Source: Halopelagius longus (lineage in GTDB: Archaea > Halobacteriota > Halobacteria > Halobacteriales > Haloferacaceae). Taken from it: 64,000 bases of DNA. The position numbers and the translations under genes are program-made. Positions 9,020 through 17,660 of this stretch are shown piece by piece. Location: positions 124,001-188,000 of the forward strand of contig NZ_FNKQ01000005.1 in the NCBI RefSeq assembly GCF_900100875.1, written 5' to 3'. How positions within the stretch are numbered: position 1 is the stretch's first letter; each line of letters opens with the position of its first letter. The notes below the pieces were generated by a model that saw only the letters and a list, made by a program, of their open reading frames with translations, was not told the DNA's origin and did not search any database.

Positions 9020-10906
9020 ATGCCAGACTCTAGTGACTGGCGGAGCGATACGAGCAGTAGACGGAGATTTCTGAAAATGGGAACGGTCGGCGGTGCGGCG
9101 CTACTCGCCGGGTGTTCCAACCAGAACACGACTCCCGCACCCGAGGGGGGAGGCGGTGGCGGCGCCGGCACGGCCGGCAATTCGGCCGGGGGCGGTGGGT
9201 CGTCGGGGAACCGCTTCAGGGTCTTCGACCCGTTGACGAGCGGGGCGACGCCGACCGAGCGGCACTTCAACCCGTGGAACCCCTCCCAGACGGGCTGTTG
9301 GCACCCGGGCGCGGCGGTTTTCGACCGCCTCGCCGTCTACAGTCCGACGAAGAACGAGGCCTACCCGCTCATGGCCGAGTCGTGGGAGATGAGCGACGAC
9401 ACCACGCTGGAAGTCACGATAAGCGACCAGTGGACGTGGCACAACGGCGACCAGTTCGTCGCCCAAGACTGGGTGATGCAACAGCAGATCGAACTGGCCA
9501 TCCAAGCCTCCGGCGAGGAGGAGTCGGACCCCCTCGTCAACTCCGTCGAGGCGGTTGACGACCAGCACATCCGAATCAAGCTGAACGACCCGCTCTCGGA
9601 GATTTTCGCCGTCCAGAACACCATCGGCATCTACAACGGCAACCTCGCCCGCGGCGTGTTCACCAAACACGACGACGACCAGTGGAGCGAGTGGCACGAT
9701 AAACTGATGAACGGGTCCGAGGAGGAGAAGTCGACCGTCATCGAGGAGATTACGACGACGAAGTACCCGAAGATAACCGACGATCCGATCGGACACGGGC
9801 CGTTCCAAGTCTCCGAAGTCGGCGACGACGTCGTCGTGATGACGAAGTACGAGGACCACCCCCACTCGGACAACATCAACTTCGAGGAGTTCTCCCTCAA
9901 CCTGTTCTCCACCAACAAGCCCACCCAGCCCTACTCGACGGGGCAAGTGGACGCGGCCCACAAGGGCTTCCCGGTAAAGGACGACGTGAAGAAACAACTG
10001 CCGGAGGGTCACAAACTGTTCCGCGAGGGCCGTTCGAGCAACAAACTGTTCGCGTTCAACTGCGGGCACGGTGTCGAGGGGTACGACACGCCGTTCGAGA
10101 GTCCGAACGTCCGGAAGGCCGTCGCGCACGTCTTCGACCGCGAACAGGTCAAGTCGCTGCTTCAGGGCGTCAATCGGATGTTCGAGTGGGCCCCCTGCCG
10201 CGTCCCCGGCAAGGTGCTCCGAGCGGGCGAGCACGAATCCACCGAGTGGGTCAAAGACTTCACGCTGTACGGCCAGAACAACACCGAACGCGCCACCCAA
10301 CTCCTCGAACAGGAGGGGTACTCCAAGGAGAACGGCACGTGGATGACGCCCGACGGCGAGAAGTTCACCCTCAACATCATGAACGGCGCGGACCGACCCG
10401 ACATCTCGGTGCTGAAGCGGAACCTCACCGAGTTCGGCATCGACGTGACGCAAGAGCAGGTCGACGACGCGACGTTCGACGAACGGCGGATGAACGGCGA
10501 GTACGACATCATGCCGGACGGCTCCTCCGCGAACGGCGTCACCGCGCTGTGGTCGCTCGGCCTCGTCGCGGACTGGGTGCAGTCGATAACGCACTACAAG
10601 CCCGAGCGGGAGGTTCCGATGCCGGTCGGCGACCCCGAGGGCAGTAGCGGAACCAAGACCATCAACGTCGAAGAGCACATCCGCAAGTGGCAGCAGACGG
10701 GCGACTCCCAGTACCACAAAGAGCTGATGTGGTGGTGGAACCAGATTCTCCCCGAGGCGGAGATGATGTACCAACCGGACGCCGGCGCGTACAACTCCAC
10801 GAACTGGAAGATGGACGTCAGAGACGGCATCCTGAACGGCGTCGACGACGCCCTCTACATCGCGCCGAAGATGAAAGACGGGACGCTCCGCTACGTCGGC
10901 GACTGA
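9020..10906 (+). CDS. family 5 (Dpp/Opp-type) solute-binding lipoprotein
   Basis: The 628-residue protein has a Tat signal (SSRRRFLKMG) and lipobox LAGC with Cys32, then a Gly/Ser-rich linker typical of haloarchaeal surface lipoproteins. The mature part fits the SBP_bac_5 fold: VFDRLAVYSP near the start, then LAESWEMSDDTTLEVTI-like and WTWHNGDQFVAQDW segments. It captures the substrate outside the cell for the permease and ATPase genes downstream. Members of this family bind oligosaccharides as well as peptides. Set between GH28, pectate lyase and uronate enzymes, the likely ligand is an oligogalacturonide. Confidence 0.9.
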   Translation: MPDSSDWRSDTSSRRRFLKMGTVGGAALLAGCSNQNTTPAPEGGGGGGAGTAGNSAGGGGSSGNRFRVFDPLTSGATPTERHFNPWNPSQTGCWHPGAAVFDRLAVYSPTKNEAYPLMAESWEMSDDTTLEVTISDQWTWHNGDQFVAQDWVMQQQIELAIQASGEEESDPLVNSVEAVDDQHIRIKLNDPLSEIFAVQNTIGIYNGNLARGVFTKHDDDQWSEWHDKLMNGSEEEKSTVIEEITTTKYPKITDDPIGHGPFQVSEVGDDVVVMTKYEDHPHSDNINFEEFSLNLFSTNKPTQPYSTGQVDAAHKGFPVKDDVKKQLPEGHKLFREGRSSNKLFAFNCGHGVEGYDTPFESPNVRKAVAHVFDREQVKSLLQGVNRMFEWAPCRVPGKVLRAGEHESTEWVKDFTLYGQNNTERATQLLEQEGYSKENGTWMTPDGEKFTLNIMNGADRPDISVLKRNLTEFGIDVTQEQVDDATFDERRMNGEYDIMPDGSSANGVTALWSLGLVADWVQSITHYKPEREVPMPVGDPEGSSGTKTINVEEHIRKWQQTGDSQYHKELMWWWNQILPEAEMMYQPDAGAYNSTNWKMDVRDGILNGVDDALYIAPKMKDGTLRYVGD

Positions 10907-10973
10907 ACGGTCCGCTTTCGGCGTCGTCTCACCCGTTCGGCGTCGAGCCGAATCCACCGAAAGGCGGCTGAAC

Positions 10974-10981
10974 GTTTATTA
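10974..10981 (+). promoter_or_regulatory. TATA-like promoter of the small membrane protein gene
   Basis: GTTTATTA lies about 27 nt before the ATG at 11004. The small gene therefore seems to have its own leaderless promoter inside the transporter cluster. Confidence 0.5.
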
Positions 10982-11003
10982 CGTTCGCACCGCTTGCTCG
11001 TGT

Positions 11004-11201
11004 ATGGGGATACTACAATCCGCATCGCGGACGGTACTCGGGATCGACGTACTCTTCTTGCTCCTGTTGGGGTTCTCGTTTCTCTACCTCGACCCCGGCA
11101 CTCGGTCGTACGTCATGGCTCAACTCACCCTCATCCCGGTGGCGCTCACCTTCCTCGCGAGCGTCGTGCTGATATACACCCAGTGGGACCCCTTCGAGTG
11201 A
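11004..11201 (+). CDS. small two-helix membrane protein in transporter cluster
   Basis: The 65-residue protein has two predicted membrane helices, about residues 14-30 (VLFLLLLGFSFLYL) and 40-58 (LTLIPVALTFLASVVLIY), and ends in WDPFE. It has no known motif. It sits between the binding-protein gene and the first permease gene on the same strand, so it could be an accessory or stabilising subunit of that transporter. The family is not recognised. Composition and its own TATA box argue that it is real. Confidence 0.6.
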   Translation: MGILQSASRTVLGIDVLFLLLLGFSFLYLDPGTRSYVMAQLTLIPVALTFLASVVLIYTQWDPFE

Positions 11202-11329
11202 CGGCCCGTCGGAGGTAATCGGCAGACCGCGCGGTTTCTCCTCCCCTCCATCGTACCGACGCCTCACAACCAGTTAGGTACGCGACCGGTTCCTACCTGA
11301 ACAATGGGCAACATTAATTAGGATGGTAA

Positions 11330-12358
11330 ATGAACCCTATGCGTAAGCATACCATGGCCTCAATGGACTGGCGTGTACGGCGGTTGGGACAAACAGTGTT
11401 CACAGTGTGGGCTGTCACGACCCTCTCGTTCGTCCTGGTGCGACTGATGCCCGGGAACCCGATGGGAGCGATGGTCAGACAGTTAGAGCAACAGGGAGTA
11501 GACCCGGTTCGAGCCCGGCAACTCGTCGAACTCCGGTTGGGCGTCGACCCGACCGAGCCCATTCCCGTCGCGTACGTCGACTACGTGGTCGACGTACTCT
11601 CGGGGAATCTGGGCCAATCGACGTACTACGCGCAGCCGGTCGCCGAAATCCTCGCGCAGGCCATGCCGTGGACGCTGTTCGTTCTGAGTTGGTCGCTCTT
11701 CATCAGCTTCTTCATCGGAATCGTCGTCGGGGCGTTGATGGCGTACTGGGAGGGCGGAAAGCTGGACGTCGGTCTCACCTCGTGGGCCATTCTGATGGGG
11801 TCTATCCCGTACTACGTGTTAGCGTTCCTCCTCTTGATATTCCTCGCGTACCGGCTGAACTGGTTCCCGACGAGCGGGCGCGCGCCGACCGGCGTCCCGG
11901 CCGGGTTCAACTGGCCGTTCATCAAAGGTATCATCGAACACGCCGCGCTGCCCGTCGCCTCGATGCTCGTCGCCTCCGGCGTCGCGTCACTCGGTATGCG
12001 CGGGAACAGCATCCGCGTCCTCGGTGCGGACTACCTCCGCGTCGCGCGCCTCCGAGGGCTCTCCGACGTGACGATTTCGACGCAGTACGTCGCGCGAAAC
12101 GCCGTCCTGCCGATGTACACGTCGTTCCTCATCAGCATCGGCGAGATGTTCGGCGGGTCGGTCGTACTGGAGCAGGTGTTCCAGTACCGCGGACTCGGCT
12201 ACTACCTGCTGTCGGCGATGTACCAGCGCGACTACCCGCTGATGATGGGGGGATTCGTCCTCATCACCGTCGCCGTCGTGACCGCACTGTTCATCGCCGA
12301 CATGACGTACGGGCTCGTGGACCCGCGCGCGGGAGGACAGAACAGTGAATCGTACTGA
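11330..12358 (+). CDS. ABC transporter permease, DppB/OppB type
   Basis: The 342-residue permease has about six membrane helices. An N-terminal helix follows WRVRRLGQTVFTVWAVTTLSFVLVRLMPGNP, the DppB/OppB signature in which RLxPGNP marks the first periplasmic loop. The cytoplasmic EAA-type coupling loop is the VARLRGLSDVTISTQYVARNAVLP region. It forms a channel with the DppC-type partner that follows. Alternative in-frame ATGs at 11339 and 11354 fit the TATA-like ATTAATTA at about 11313 better, so the start may lie a few codons downstream. Confidence 0.9.
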   Translation: MNPMRKHTMASMDWRVRRLGQTVFTVWAVTTLSFVLVRLMPGNPMGAMVRQLEQQGVDPVRARQLVELRLGVDPTEPIPVAYVDYVVDVLSGNLGQSTYYAQPVAEILAQAMPWTLFVLSWSLFISFFIGIVVGALMAYWEGGKLDVGLTSWAILMGSIPYYVLAFLLLIFLAYRLNWFPTSGRAPTGVPAGFNWPFIKGIIEHAALPVASMLVASGVASLGMRGNSIRVLGADYLRVARLRGLSDVTISTQYVARNAVLPMYTSFLISIGEMFGGSVVLEQVFQYRGLGYYLLSAMYQRDYPLMMGGFVLITVAVVTALFIADMTYGLVDPRAGGQNSESY

Positions 12359-12433
12359 GCGTACGGGCGGCCGCAGACCGTCCGATTCGGCGGGACGCAC
12401 GGACCGTCTGCCCGAGAAGAGGAGAGTACAACG

Positions 12434-13534
12434 ATGACCGATCACACCATCGACGACATCTGGAACGAAGACGAACAGTCGAGCGAATCCGACGACGCGG
12501 CGCGAACCGACGGCGGAAACGTCAACTCGCCGTTCGACGTCGTCTCGCAGTACGACGAGACGCGCCGCGAGCGCTACGAGAAACTGTACGACGCGTACGT
12601 GCACGCGCCCATCTCCATCATCTGGCGCGACTGGCGCGCCCGCATCGGGTTCACCATCGTCCTCATATACGTGCTGATGGGTACCGTCGGGACGGTGCTG
12701 GTGGAACCGGCCTACGTCGCGGAGGGGCCGGCCCTCGCGCAACCGTTCGAGAACTGGGCGTACCCGCTGGGCACCGACGACATGGGCCGCGACCTGTTCG
12801 CCCAGACCGTCCACGCGACCCAAGAGATGCTGAAGATGATAGCGTCCGGCGCCATCTTCACCGTGGTCGTCGGGACGTCGGTCGGCGCTATCGCCGGGTA
12901 CAAAGGCGGAATAACCGACACGGTGCTGAGTTCCATCACGGACGTGTTCATCAACATCCCCGGATTCCCGCTGGTGATGGTGTTGGCGCTTCTGCTCCCC
13001 ATCAGCGGCAACCCGTACGTCATCGGTATTCTGCTCTGCGTCGCGTCGTGGGGCGGTCTGGCGCGGGCGATTCGGTCGCAGGTGCTGACGCTCCGGCAGG
13101 AGTCGTTCGTCGAGGCCGCACGCGCCATCGGCGTCCCCACGCCGAAGATAGTGTTCAAGGAGATCGTGCCGCACCTGATGCCGTTCGTCGTCATCAACCT
13201 GACCAACGCCGCCCGGCGGGTCATCTTCGAGGCGGCCGCGCTGTACTACCTCGGCGTCCTCCCGTTCGAGAACCTCAACTGGGGGGTGACGCTCAACTTG
13301 GCGTACAAAGGGGACGCGCACTTCCGGCCCGAGGCCCTGCACTGGTTCATCGCGCCGATGGTCGCCATCGTGTTCATCTCGGTCGGGCTGATACTGCTCG
13401 GACAGTCGCTCGACCGGGTGTTCAACCCCCGCGTCCGGGCGCGCCACGAGAACGTCTCGGACGCGGCGGACGGAGACGAAGAGGACGACGGACAGAGGCC
13501 CAACCTCGCGAACATGGGCGGAGGAGGGATCTAA
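12434..13534 (+). CDS. ABC transporter permease, DppC/OppC type
   Basis: The 366-residue protein has a long acidic N-terminal tail, then the DppC pattern. YPLGTDDMGRDLFAQTV (about 112-128) matches the conserved LGTDxxGRDxxSR segment of the family. Later helices surround the coupling loop EAARAIGVPTPKIVFKEIVPH. An acidic C-terminal tail follows. It pairs with the DppB-type permease 75 bp upstream and with the fused ATPase, whose ATG comes four bases after this stop. The operon order binding protein, permease, permease, ATPase is standard for oligopeptide-type importers. Confidence 0.92.
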   Translation: MTDHTIDDIWNEDEQSSESDDAARTDGGNVNSPFDVVSQYDETRRERYEKLYDAYVHAPISIIWRDWRARIGFTIVLIYVLMGTVGTVLVEPAYVAEGPALAQPFENWAYPLGTDDMGRDLFAQTVHATQEMLKMIASGAIFTVVVGTSVGAIAGYKGGITDTVLSSITDVFINIPGFPLVMVLALLLPISGNPYVIGILLCVASWGGLARAIRSQVLTLRQESFVEAARAIGVPTPKIVFKEIVPHLMPFVVINLTNAARRVIFEAAALYYLGVLPFENLNWGVTLNLAYKGDAHFRPEALHWFIAPMVAIVFISVGLILLGQSLDRVFNPRVRARHENVSDAADGDEEDDGQRPNLANMGGGGI

Positions 13535-13537
13535 TCC

Positions 13538-15730
13538 ATGACGGTTTCACAGACTGAGTACGACCGCGATACGTCGCACAGAGAGACGATACTGGAGATA
13601 CAGAACGCGTCCGTCTCGTTCGACATGGAACGGGGCGACTCGCGCGTGCTCGACAGCGTCGACTTGGACATCCGGCGCAACGAGGTGCTCGGCGTCGTCG
13701 GCGAATCGGGCTCCGGGAAGTCGATGCTCGCGTCCGCGCTGTTGGACGCCATCGTCGACCCGGGCGTCCTGACGGGCGAGGTCACCTACTACCCGAAGGA
13801 CGGCGCGCCGGTGGACGTTCTCGACCTCGACAAACAGGGGCTCAAGGAGTTCCGCTGGGAACAGGTGTCGATGGTGTTCCAAGGCGCGATGAGCTCCTTT
13901 AACCCCGTTCGGAAGATACGCACGCACTTCGTCGAGACGCTGACCGCGCACGACTACAACGTCGAGGAAGGGATGGAGCGAGCGCATCGACTGCTCAGCG
14001 ACCTGTATCTCGACCCCGAACGGGTGCTCGACTCCTACCCGCACGAACTCTCCGGCGGGATGAAACAGCGCGCGCTCATCGCGCTGTCTCTCATCCTCGA
14101 ACCCGAGGTGCTCGTGATGGACGAACCGACCGCGGCGCTGGACCTGCTGATGCAGCGCTCCATCATCTCGCTCCTCCAGCAGATCCAGAAGGAGTACGAC
14201 CTCACCATCGTGTTCATCACGCACGACCTGCCGCTCATCGCGGACTTGACGGACCGAATCGCGGTGCTGTACGCCTTCGAAATCGCCGAGTTGGGGCCGA
14301 CAGAGGAGATTCTGGAGTTCCCCGCGCACCCGTACACGCGGCTGTTGCTGAAGTCGACGCCGAATCTGGAGTCGTCCATCGACGAGATGCGGCCCGTCGA
14401 AGGGAGCGCACCCGACCCGGTGAACGTCCCGGCCGGGTGCTCGTTCCACCCGCGCTGTCCGCTCTCGGACGGGACCTGCGAGACGACGGACCCCGGTCCG
14501 TACTCGGTGAACGACGACCACCACGTCCACTGCCACCACTGGGAGGACTCCGCGGACGCGATTCCGATGACGGAGGAGACGGACGAGGGGTTCGCGGAGA
14601 GTTCGGTCGCGCCGCTGACGGAGGCGACGCGGACCGCGGGAGCGGAACCGCTCGTCTCTTTGGACGACGTCGAGGTGCACTTCGAGAAGGAGAAGGGCTT
14701 CTTCGACATCTTCTCGGACCCCGAGACCGTCAAAGCGGTCGACGGCATCTCCCTCGACATCTACGAGCAGGACGCCGTCGTCCTCGTCGGCGAGTCCGGG
14801 TGCGGGAAGACGACGCTCGGGAAGGCGGCCGTCGGACTCCAGCGACCGACCGGCGGGAGCATCAACTACCGCGGGACGGACATCTGGGACGTTCACGACG
14901 GGAACGGGGACCACGACCTCTCGTGGGGCGAGATACGCCGGTCGCTCCAGATAGTCCACCAGGACCCGGGCAGTTCGCTCAACCCGCACCGACGCGTCAA
15001 GACGAGCCTCGAAGAACCGCTCAAGCGGTGGCACGACGACTTAGACGGCAACGACCGGAAGCAGCGCATCCTCGGTCTCCTCGACCACGTCGGGATGTCG
15101 CCGCCGGAGGACTACTTCGAGCGCTACCCGCACCAACTGAGCGGGGGCGAACAGCAACGCGTCGCCATCATCCGCGCGATGCTGATGAACCCGGACCTCA
15201 TCCTCGCCGACGAACCGGTGAGCGCGCTCGACGTGTCGCTCCGCGTCGAGATGATGGACCTGATGATACAACTGCAGGAGATGTTCGACACGTCGTACCT
15301 GTTCATCAGCCACGACTTGGCGAACGCGCGGTACATCGCCGAGAAGACCGGCGGCCGCATCGGCGTCGTCTACCTCGGCGAACTCGTCGAAATCGGCCCG
15401 CCGGAGCAGATAATCAACAACCCACAGCACCCGTACACGAAGGCGCTCCGCTGGGCGACGCCCGAACTCCACCGCGACGGGTCGGCCGACGAGGTGGACG
15501 ACTCGCCCATCCGCGAGATCGACATCCCGGACCCGACAAACCCCCCGAGCGGATGTCGCTACCACACGCGCTGTCCCGAGGCGCGGGAGGTCTGTCGGTC
15601 CGAGAGTCCCGGCTCCTACGAGGCGTCGGACGAGGAGAGTCACCGAGCGGCGTGCTTCCGCACCCTCGACAACCACGAGTACTGGCACAGCGACCCCATC
15701 ACGGACGAGATGGACCGTCAGAGCGACTAA
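13538..15730 (+). CDS. fused Dpp/Opp-type ABC ATPase (DppD-DppF in one chain)
   Basis: The 730-residue protein carries two complete ATPase halves. The first has Walker A GESGSGKS (55-62), signature LSGGMKQR (about 170) and Walker B VLVMDEPTAALD (about 191-202). The second has Walker A GESGCGKTT (about 418), signature LSGGEQQR (about 533) and Walker B LILADEPVSALD (about 553). After each half comes the oligopeptide-ATPase C-terminal region with its CxFHPRCP or CRYHTRCP cysteine motif, which may bind an iron-sulfur cluster as in related proteins. One chain therefore replaces the usual DppD and DppF pair. It energises the permeases directly upstream. Confidence 0.93.
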   Translation: MTVSQTEYDRDTSHRETILEIQNASVSFDMERGDSRVLDSVDLDIRRNEVLGVVGESGSGKSMLASALLDAIVDPGVLTGEVTYYPKDGAPVDVLDLDKQGLKEFRWEQVSMVFQGAMSSFNPVRKIRTHFVETLTAHDYNVEEGMERAHRLLSDLYLDPERVLDSYPHELSGGMKQRALIALSLILEPEVLVMDEPTAALDLLMQRSIISLLQQIQKEYDLTIVFITHDLPLIADLTDRIAVLYAFEIAELGPTEEILEFPAHPYTRLLLKSTPNLESSIDEMRPVEGSAPDPVNVPAGCSFHPRCPLSDGTCETTDPGPYSVNDDHHVHCHHWEDSADAIPMTEETDEGFAESSVAPLTEATRTAGAEPLVSLDDVEVHFEKEKGFFDIFSDPETVKAVDGISLDIYEQDAVVLVGESGCGKTTLGKAAVGLQRPTGGSINYRGTDIWDVHDGNGDHDLSWGEIRRSLQIVHQDPGSSLNPHRRVKTSLEEPLKRWHDDLDGNDRKQRILGLLDHVGMSPPEDYFERYPHQLSGGEQQRVAIIRAMLMNPDLILADEPVSALDVSLRVEMMDLMIQLQEMFDTSYLFISHDLANARYIAEKTGGRIGVVYLGELVEIGPPEQIINNPQHPYTKALRWATPELHRDGSADEVDDSPIREIDIPDPTNPPSGCRYHTRCPEAREVCRSESPGSYEASDEESHRAACFRTLDNHEYWHSDPITDEMDRQSD

Positions 15731-15731
15731 T

Positions 15732-15794
15732 CGCCGCGTCTAGCGGCGGATGAGTCGTCGCCGTCGTCTCCTCGCCGACGTCTCCTCGCCGACG
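15732..15794 (+). terminator. hairpin after the ATPase stop, followed by a 14-bp tandem repeat
   Basis: CGCCGC-GTCTA-GCGGCG (15732-15748) begins two bases after the stop codon, and TCTCCTCGCCGACG occurs twice in tandem (15767-15794). There is no T-run, so termination is only a suggestion. The position between convergent genes fits a 3' end. Confidence 0.35.
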
Positions 15795-15822
15795 TCCATC
15801 CACCGTCGGCGGAGCCCGCCTC

Positions 15823-16656
15823 TCAGTTCGCGTCGTCGCTCGCCGACGACCCCTCGTACGCCGCCCACGACAACCCCTTACCGACGGCCGCGACGCCGCC
15901 GTCCACGGGGACGTTCGTCGCGGTGACGAACGACGCCTCGTCGGAGGCGAGAAAGCTGACGACGTCGGCGACTTCCCTCGGTTCGGCCGCGCGCTTGAGT
16001 ACGCCCGGGCCGTCGGGATGCGGCGTCGTTCGCTCCTCGAAGAAGCGCCGCGCCTCGTCCTCGTCGTCCGGCAGGTGGTACTCCGTGATGACCCATCCGG
16101 GAGAGACGGCGTTGACCCGGATACCGTCGGCGGCGTGGTCGCACGCCATGTCCTTCGTCATCGAGACTATCGCTCCCTTCGTCGCGTCGTACTGCGACCA
16201 GTTCGGGCGCGCGACGGCGGCGCCGTTAGAGGCGACGTTGACGACGGCCCCGCCCTCGTCCATGAGAGGGACGAGATGCTTCGAGCAGAACGCGACGCCC
16301 ATCACGTTGACCGAGATGATTCGGTCCCAACTCTCCTCGTCGGCCTCCGTGACGGGACGCGGTTCGACGCGTACGGCGGCGTTGTTCACGAGGACGTCGA
16401 CGCCGCCGAACTCCGCCTCGACGGTTTCGGCCGTCCGCCGCACCTGCGCCTCCTCGCTCACGTCCGCCGTGACGGCGAGGGCGCGTCGCCCCGTCTCGGT
16501 TTCGACGGTTTCCGCCGTCGACTCGGCGGCCTCCGCGTCGCGGTCCACCGCGACGACCGAGGCACCGGCCTCGGCGAGTCGCAGACACGTCGCCGCGCCG
16601 ATTCCGTTCCCGCCGCCGGTGACGACGGCGACTCGTCCAGAAAGTCGTTCGGACAT
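15823..16656 (-). CDS. short-chain dehydrogenase/reductase (SDR)
   Basis: A 277-residue classical SDR. The cofactor motif is TGGGNGIGA near residue 11, NNAAVR stabilises the fold near 90, and the catalytic YxxxK is YDATK near 160. A serine in VNVASNG precedes it. The C-terminus has FVTATNVPVDGG, typical of the family. It oxidises or reduces an alcohol or carbonyl on a small substrate with NAD(P). In this locus it is a candidate sugar or uronate dehydrogenase. The ATG at 16656 (MSERLSG) is preferred, and another in-frame ATG lies at 16683. Confidence 0.88.
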   Translation of the reverse strand: MSERLSGRVAVVTGGGNGIGAATCLRLAEAGASVVAVDRDAEAAESTAETVETETGRRALAVTADVSEEAQVRRTAETVEAEFGGVDVLVNNAAVRVEPRPVTEADEESWDRIISVNVMGVAFCSKHLVPLMDEGGAVVNVASNGAAVARPNWSQYDATKGAIVSMTKDMACDHAADGIRVNAVSPGWVITEYHLPDDEDEARRFFEERTTPHPDGPGVLKRAAEPREVADVVSFLASDEASFVTATNVPVDGGVAAVGKGLSWAAYEGSSASDDAN

Positions 16657-16710
16657 GGAGGCGACGACGTTCGCGTCCCACATAGTAGTTCGCCGGTGTG
16701 GCCGACTCGC

Positions 16711-16747
16711 CGCGTCCGTCGCGTCCGTCGCGTCCGTCGCGTCAGTC
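16711..16747. repeat. tandem 9-bp repeat between divergent genes
   Basis: CGCGTCCGT-type 9-mers repeat about four times, the last with one change (CGTCAGTCG). They lie between the SDR gene and the PPC-domain gene, which diverge. They could be a simple slippage repeat or a protein-binding array. Confidence 0.5.
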
Positions 16748-16777
16748 GTATCTGCAACGCGCGCCGACCGGGTGAAG

Positions 16778-16786
16778 ATTTATTCG
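16778..16786 (+). promoter_or_regulatory. TATA-like promoter of the PPC/DUF296 gene
   Basis: GATTTATTC lies about 30 nt before the ATG at 16812. Confidence 0.5.
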
Positions 16787-16811
16787 CGTCCCGTCCGCAC
16801 GGTAGCGTGGA

Positions 16812-17246
16812 ATGGAGACGTTCGAATCCGACGACGGGCACGTACTCGTCCGTCTCGACCGCGGCGACATGGCGCTGGAATCGCTCACCGACGCCTGCGA
16901 GGACCACGACGTCGACACCGGCGTCGTCGTCTCCGGCATCGGGACGTTCAGCAACCTGAACATCCACTACGTGGACCGGACCGACCTCCCGGAGGACCAG
17001 ACCGACCGGAACGCCGACCTGCGACTCGACGGGTCGTGGGAGGTGACGAACGTCGGCGGCATCGTCGCCGACGGCGAACCGCACCTCCACGTGACGGCGT
17101 TCGACGGTGAACGGACGGTCGGCGGCCACCTCGAAGCGGGATGTGAGGTGAACGTCCTCGGGGAGTTCACCGTCAGAAAACTGGACGACCTCTCGTTACA
17201 CCGCGAACCGGGAGAACACGACATCTCGCAGCTTCAGCGCCGGTAG
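16812..17246 (+). CDS. PPC/DUF296-domain protein
   Basis: The 144-residue protein is a single PPC (plant and prokaryote conserved) domain. GVVVSGIGTFSNLNIHY near 37-53, then PHLHVTAFD and GGHLEAGCEV near 105-115, match the family core, where histidines often form a metal site. Bacterial and archaeal single-domain members are trimeric. Their function is little known, although plant versions are joined to AT-hook DNA-binding segments. There is no DNA-binding segment here. It lies divergent from the SDR gene in the uronate locus, so a sugar-linked regulatory or small-molecule-binding role is possible. Confidence 0.85.
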   Translation: METFESDDGHVLVRLDRGDMALESLTDACEDHDVDTGVVVSGIGTFSNLNIHYVDRTDLPEDQTDRNADLRLDGSWEVTNVGGIVADGEPHLHVTAFDGERTVGGHLEAGCEVNVLGEFTVRKLDDLSLHREPGEHDISQLQRR

Positions 17247-17302
17247 TCGGGTATCGGTGTCCAGACGGGGCGACGCACCACGGACGCGACGGAGTCGGCG
17301 CG

Positions 17303-17539
17303 TCACCGTCGCTGCCACCAGATGATCCCGTACGTGGTCACGCCGAAGAGGAACAGCGCCGTCCCCCAGACGGCCAGCATCGCCGCCCAGATTCCGGTGT
17401 TGATGAGGTACCCCCCGAGGAAGAAGAGGAGACCCATCACCGCGATGGTGAGCGTCACCGAGTTGCGAATCGTCCCGACTACGCCGTGCCGTCGGCGACC
17501 CCATCCGCTGGACTCGCCGGAGTCACTAACTGAGCTCAT
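17303..17539 (-). CDS. small two-helix membrane protein
   Basis: The 78-residue protein has a basic, polar N-terminus (GWGRRRHG) and two membrane helices, about 28-48 (SVTLTIAVMGLLFFLGGYL) and 53-73 (WAAMLAVWGTALFLFGVTTYGII). The frame extends 47 codons further upstream, but a TATA-like AATATATGC at 17561-17573 fixes the ATG at 17539. The family is not recognised. It is convergent with the PPC-domain gene and divergent from the aldehyde dehydrogenase gene. Confidence 0.65.
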   Translation of the reverse strand: MSSVSDSGESSGWGRRRHGVVGTIRNSVTLTIAVMGLLFFLGGYLINTGIWAAMLAVWGTALFLFGVTTYGIIWWQRR

Positions 17540-17560
17540 TGGTAGTGTGGTACGGAATGA

Positions 17561-17573
17561 CAGCATATATTGG
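17561..17573 (-). promoter_or_regulatory. TATA-like promoter of the small membrane protein gene
   Basis: On the minus strand CCAATATATGCTG is centred about 28 nt before the ATG at 17539. Confidence 0.5.
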
Positions 17574-17660
17574 TTGGGGTTCGGTCGCCTCCGCGTCGCG
17601 CGTTCGTCGCCGCCGTCACCAAAACATTGGTATGGGTAGCACGGGCAGAGATAGACGCGT

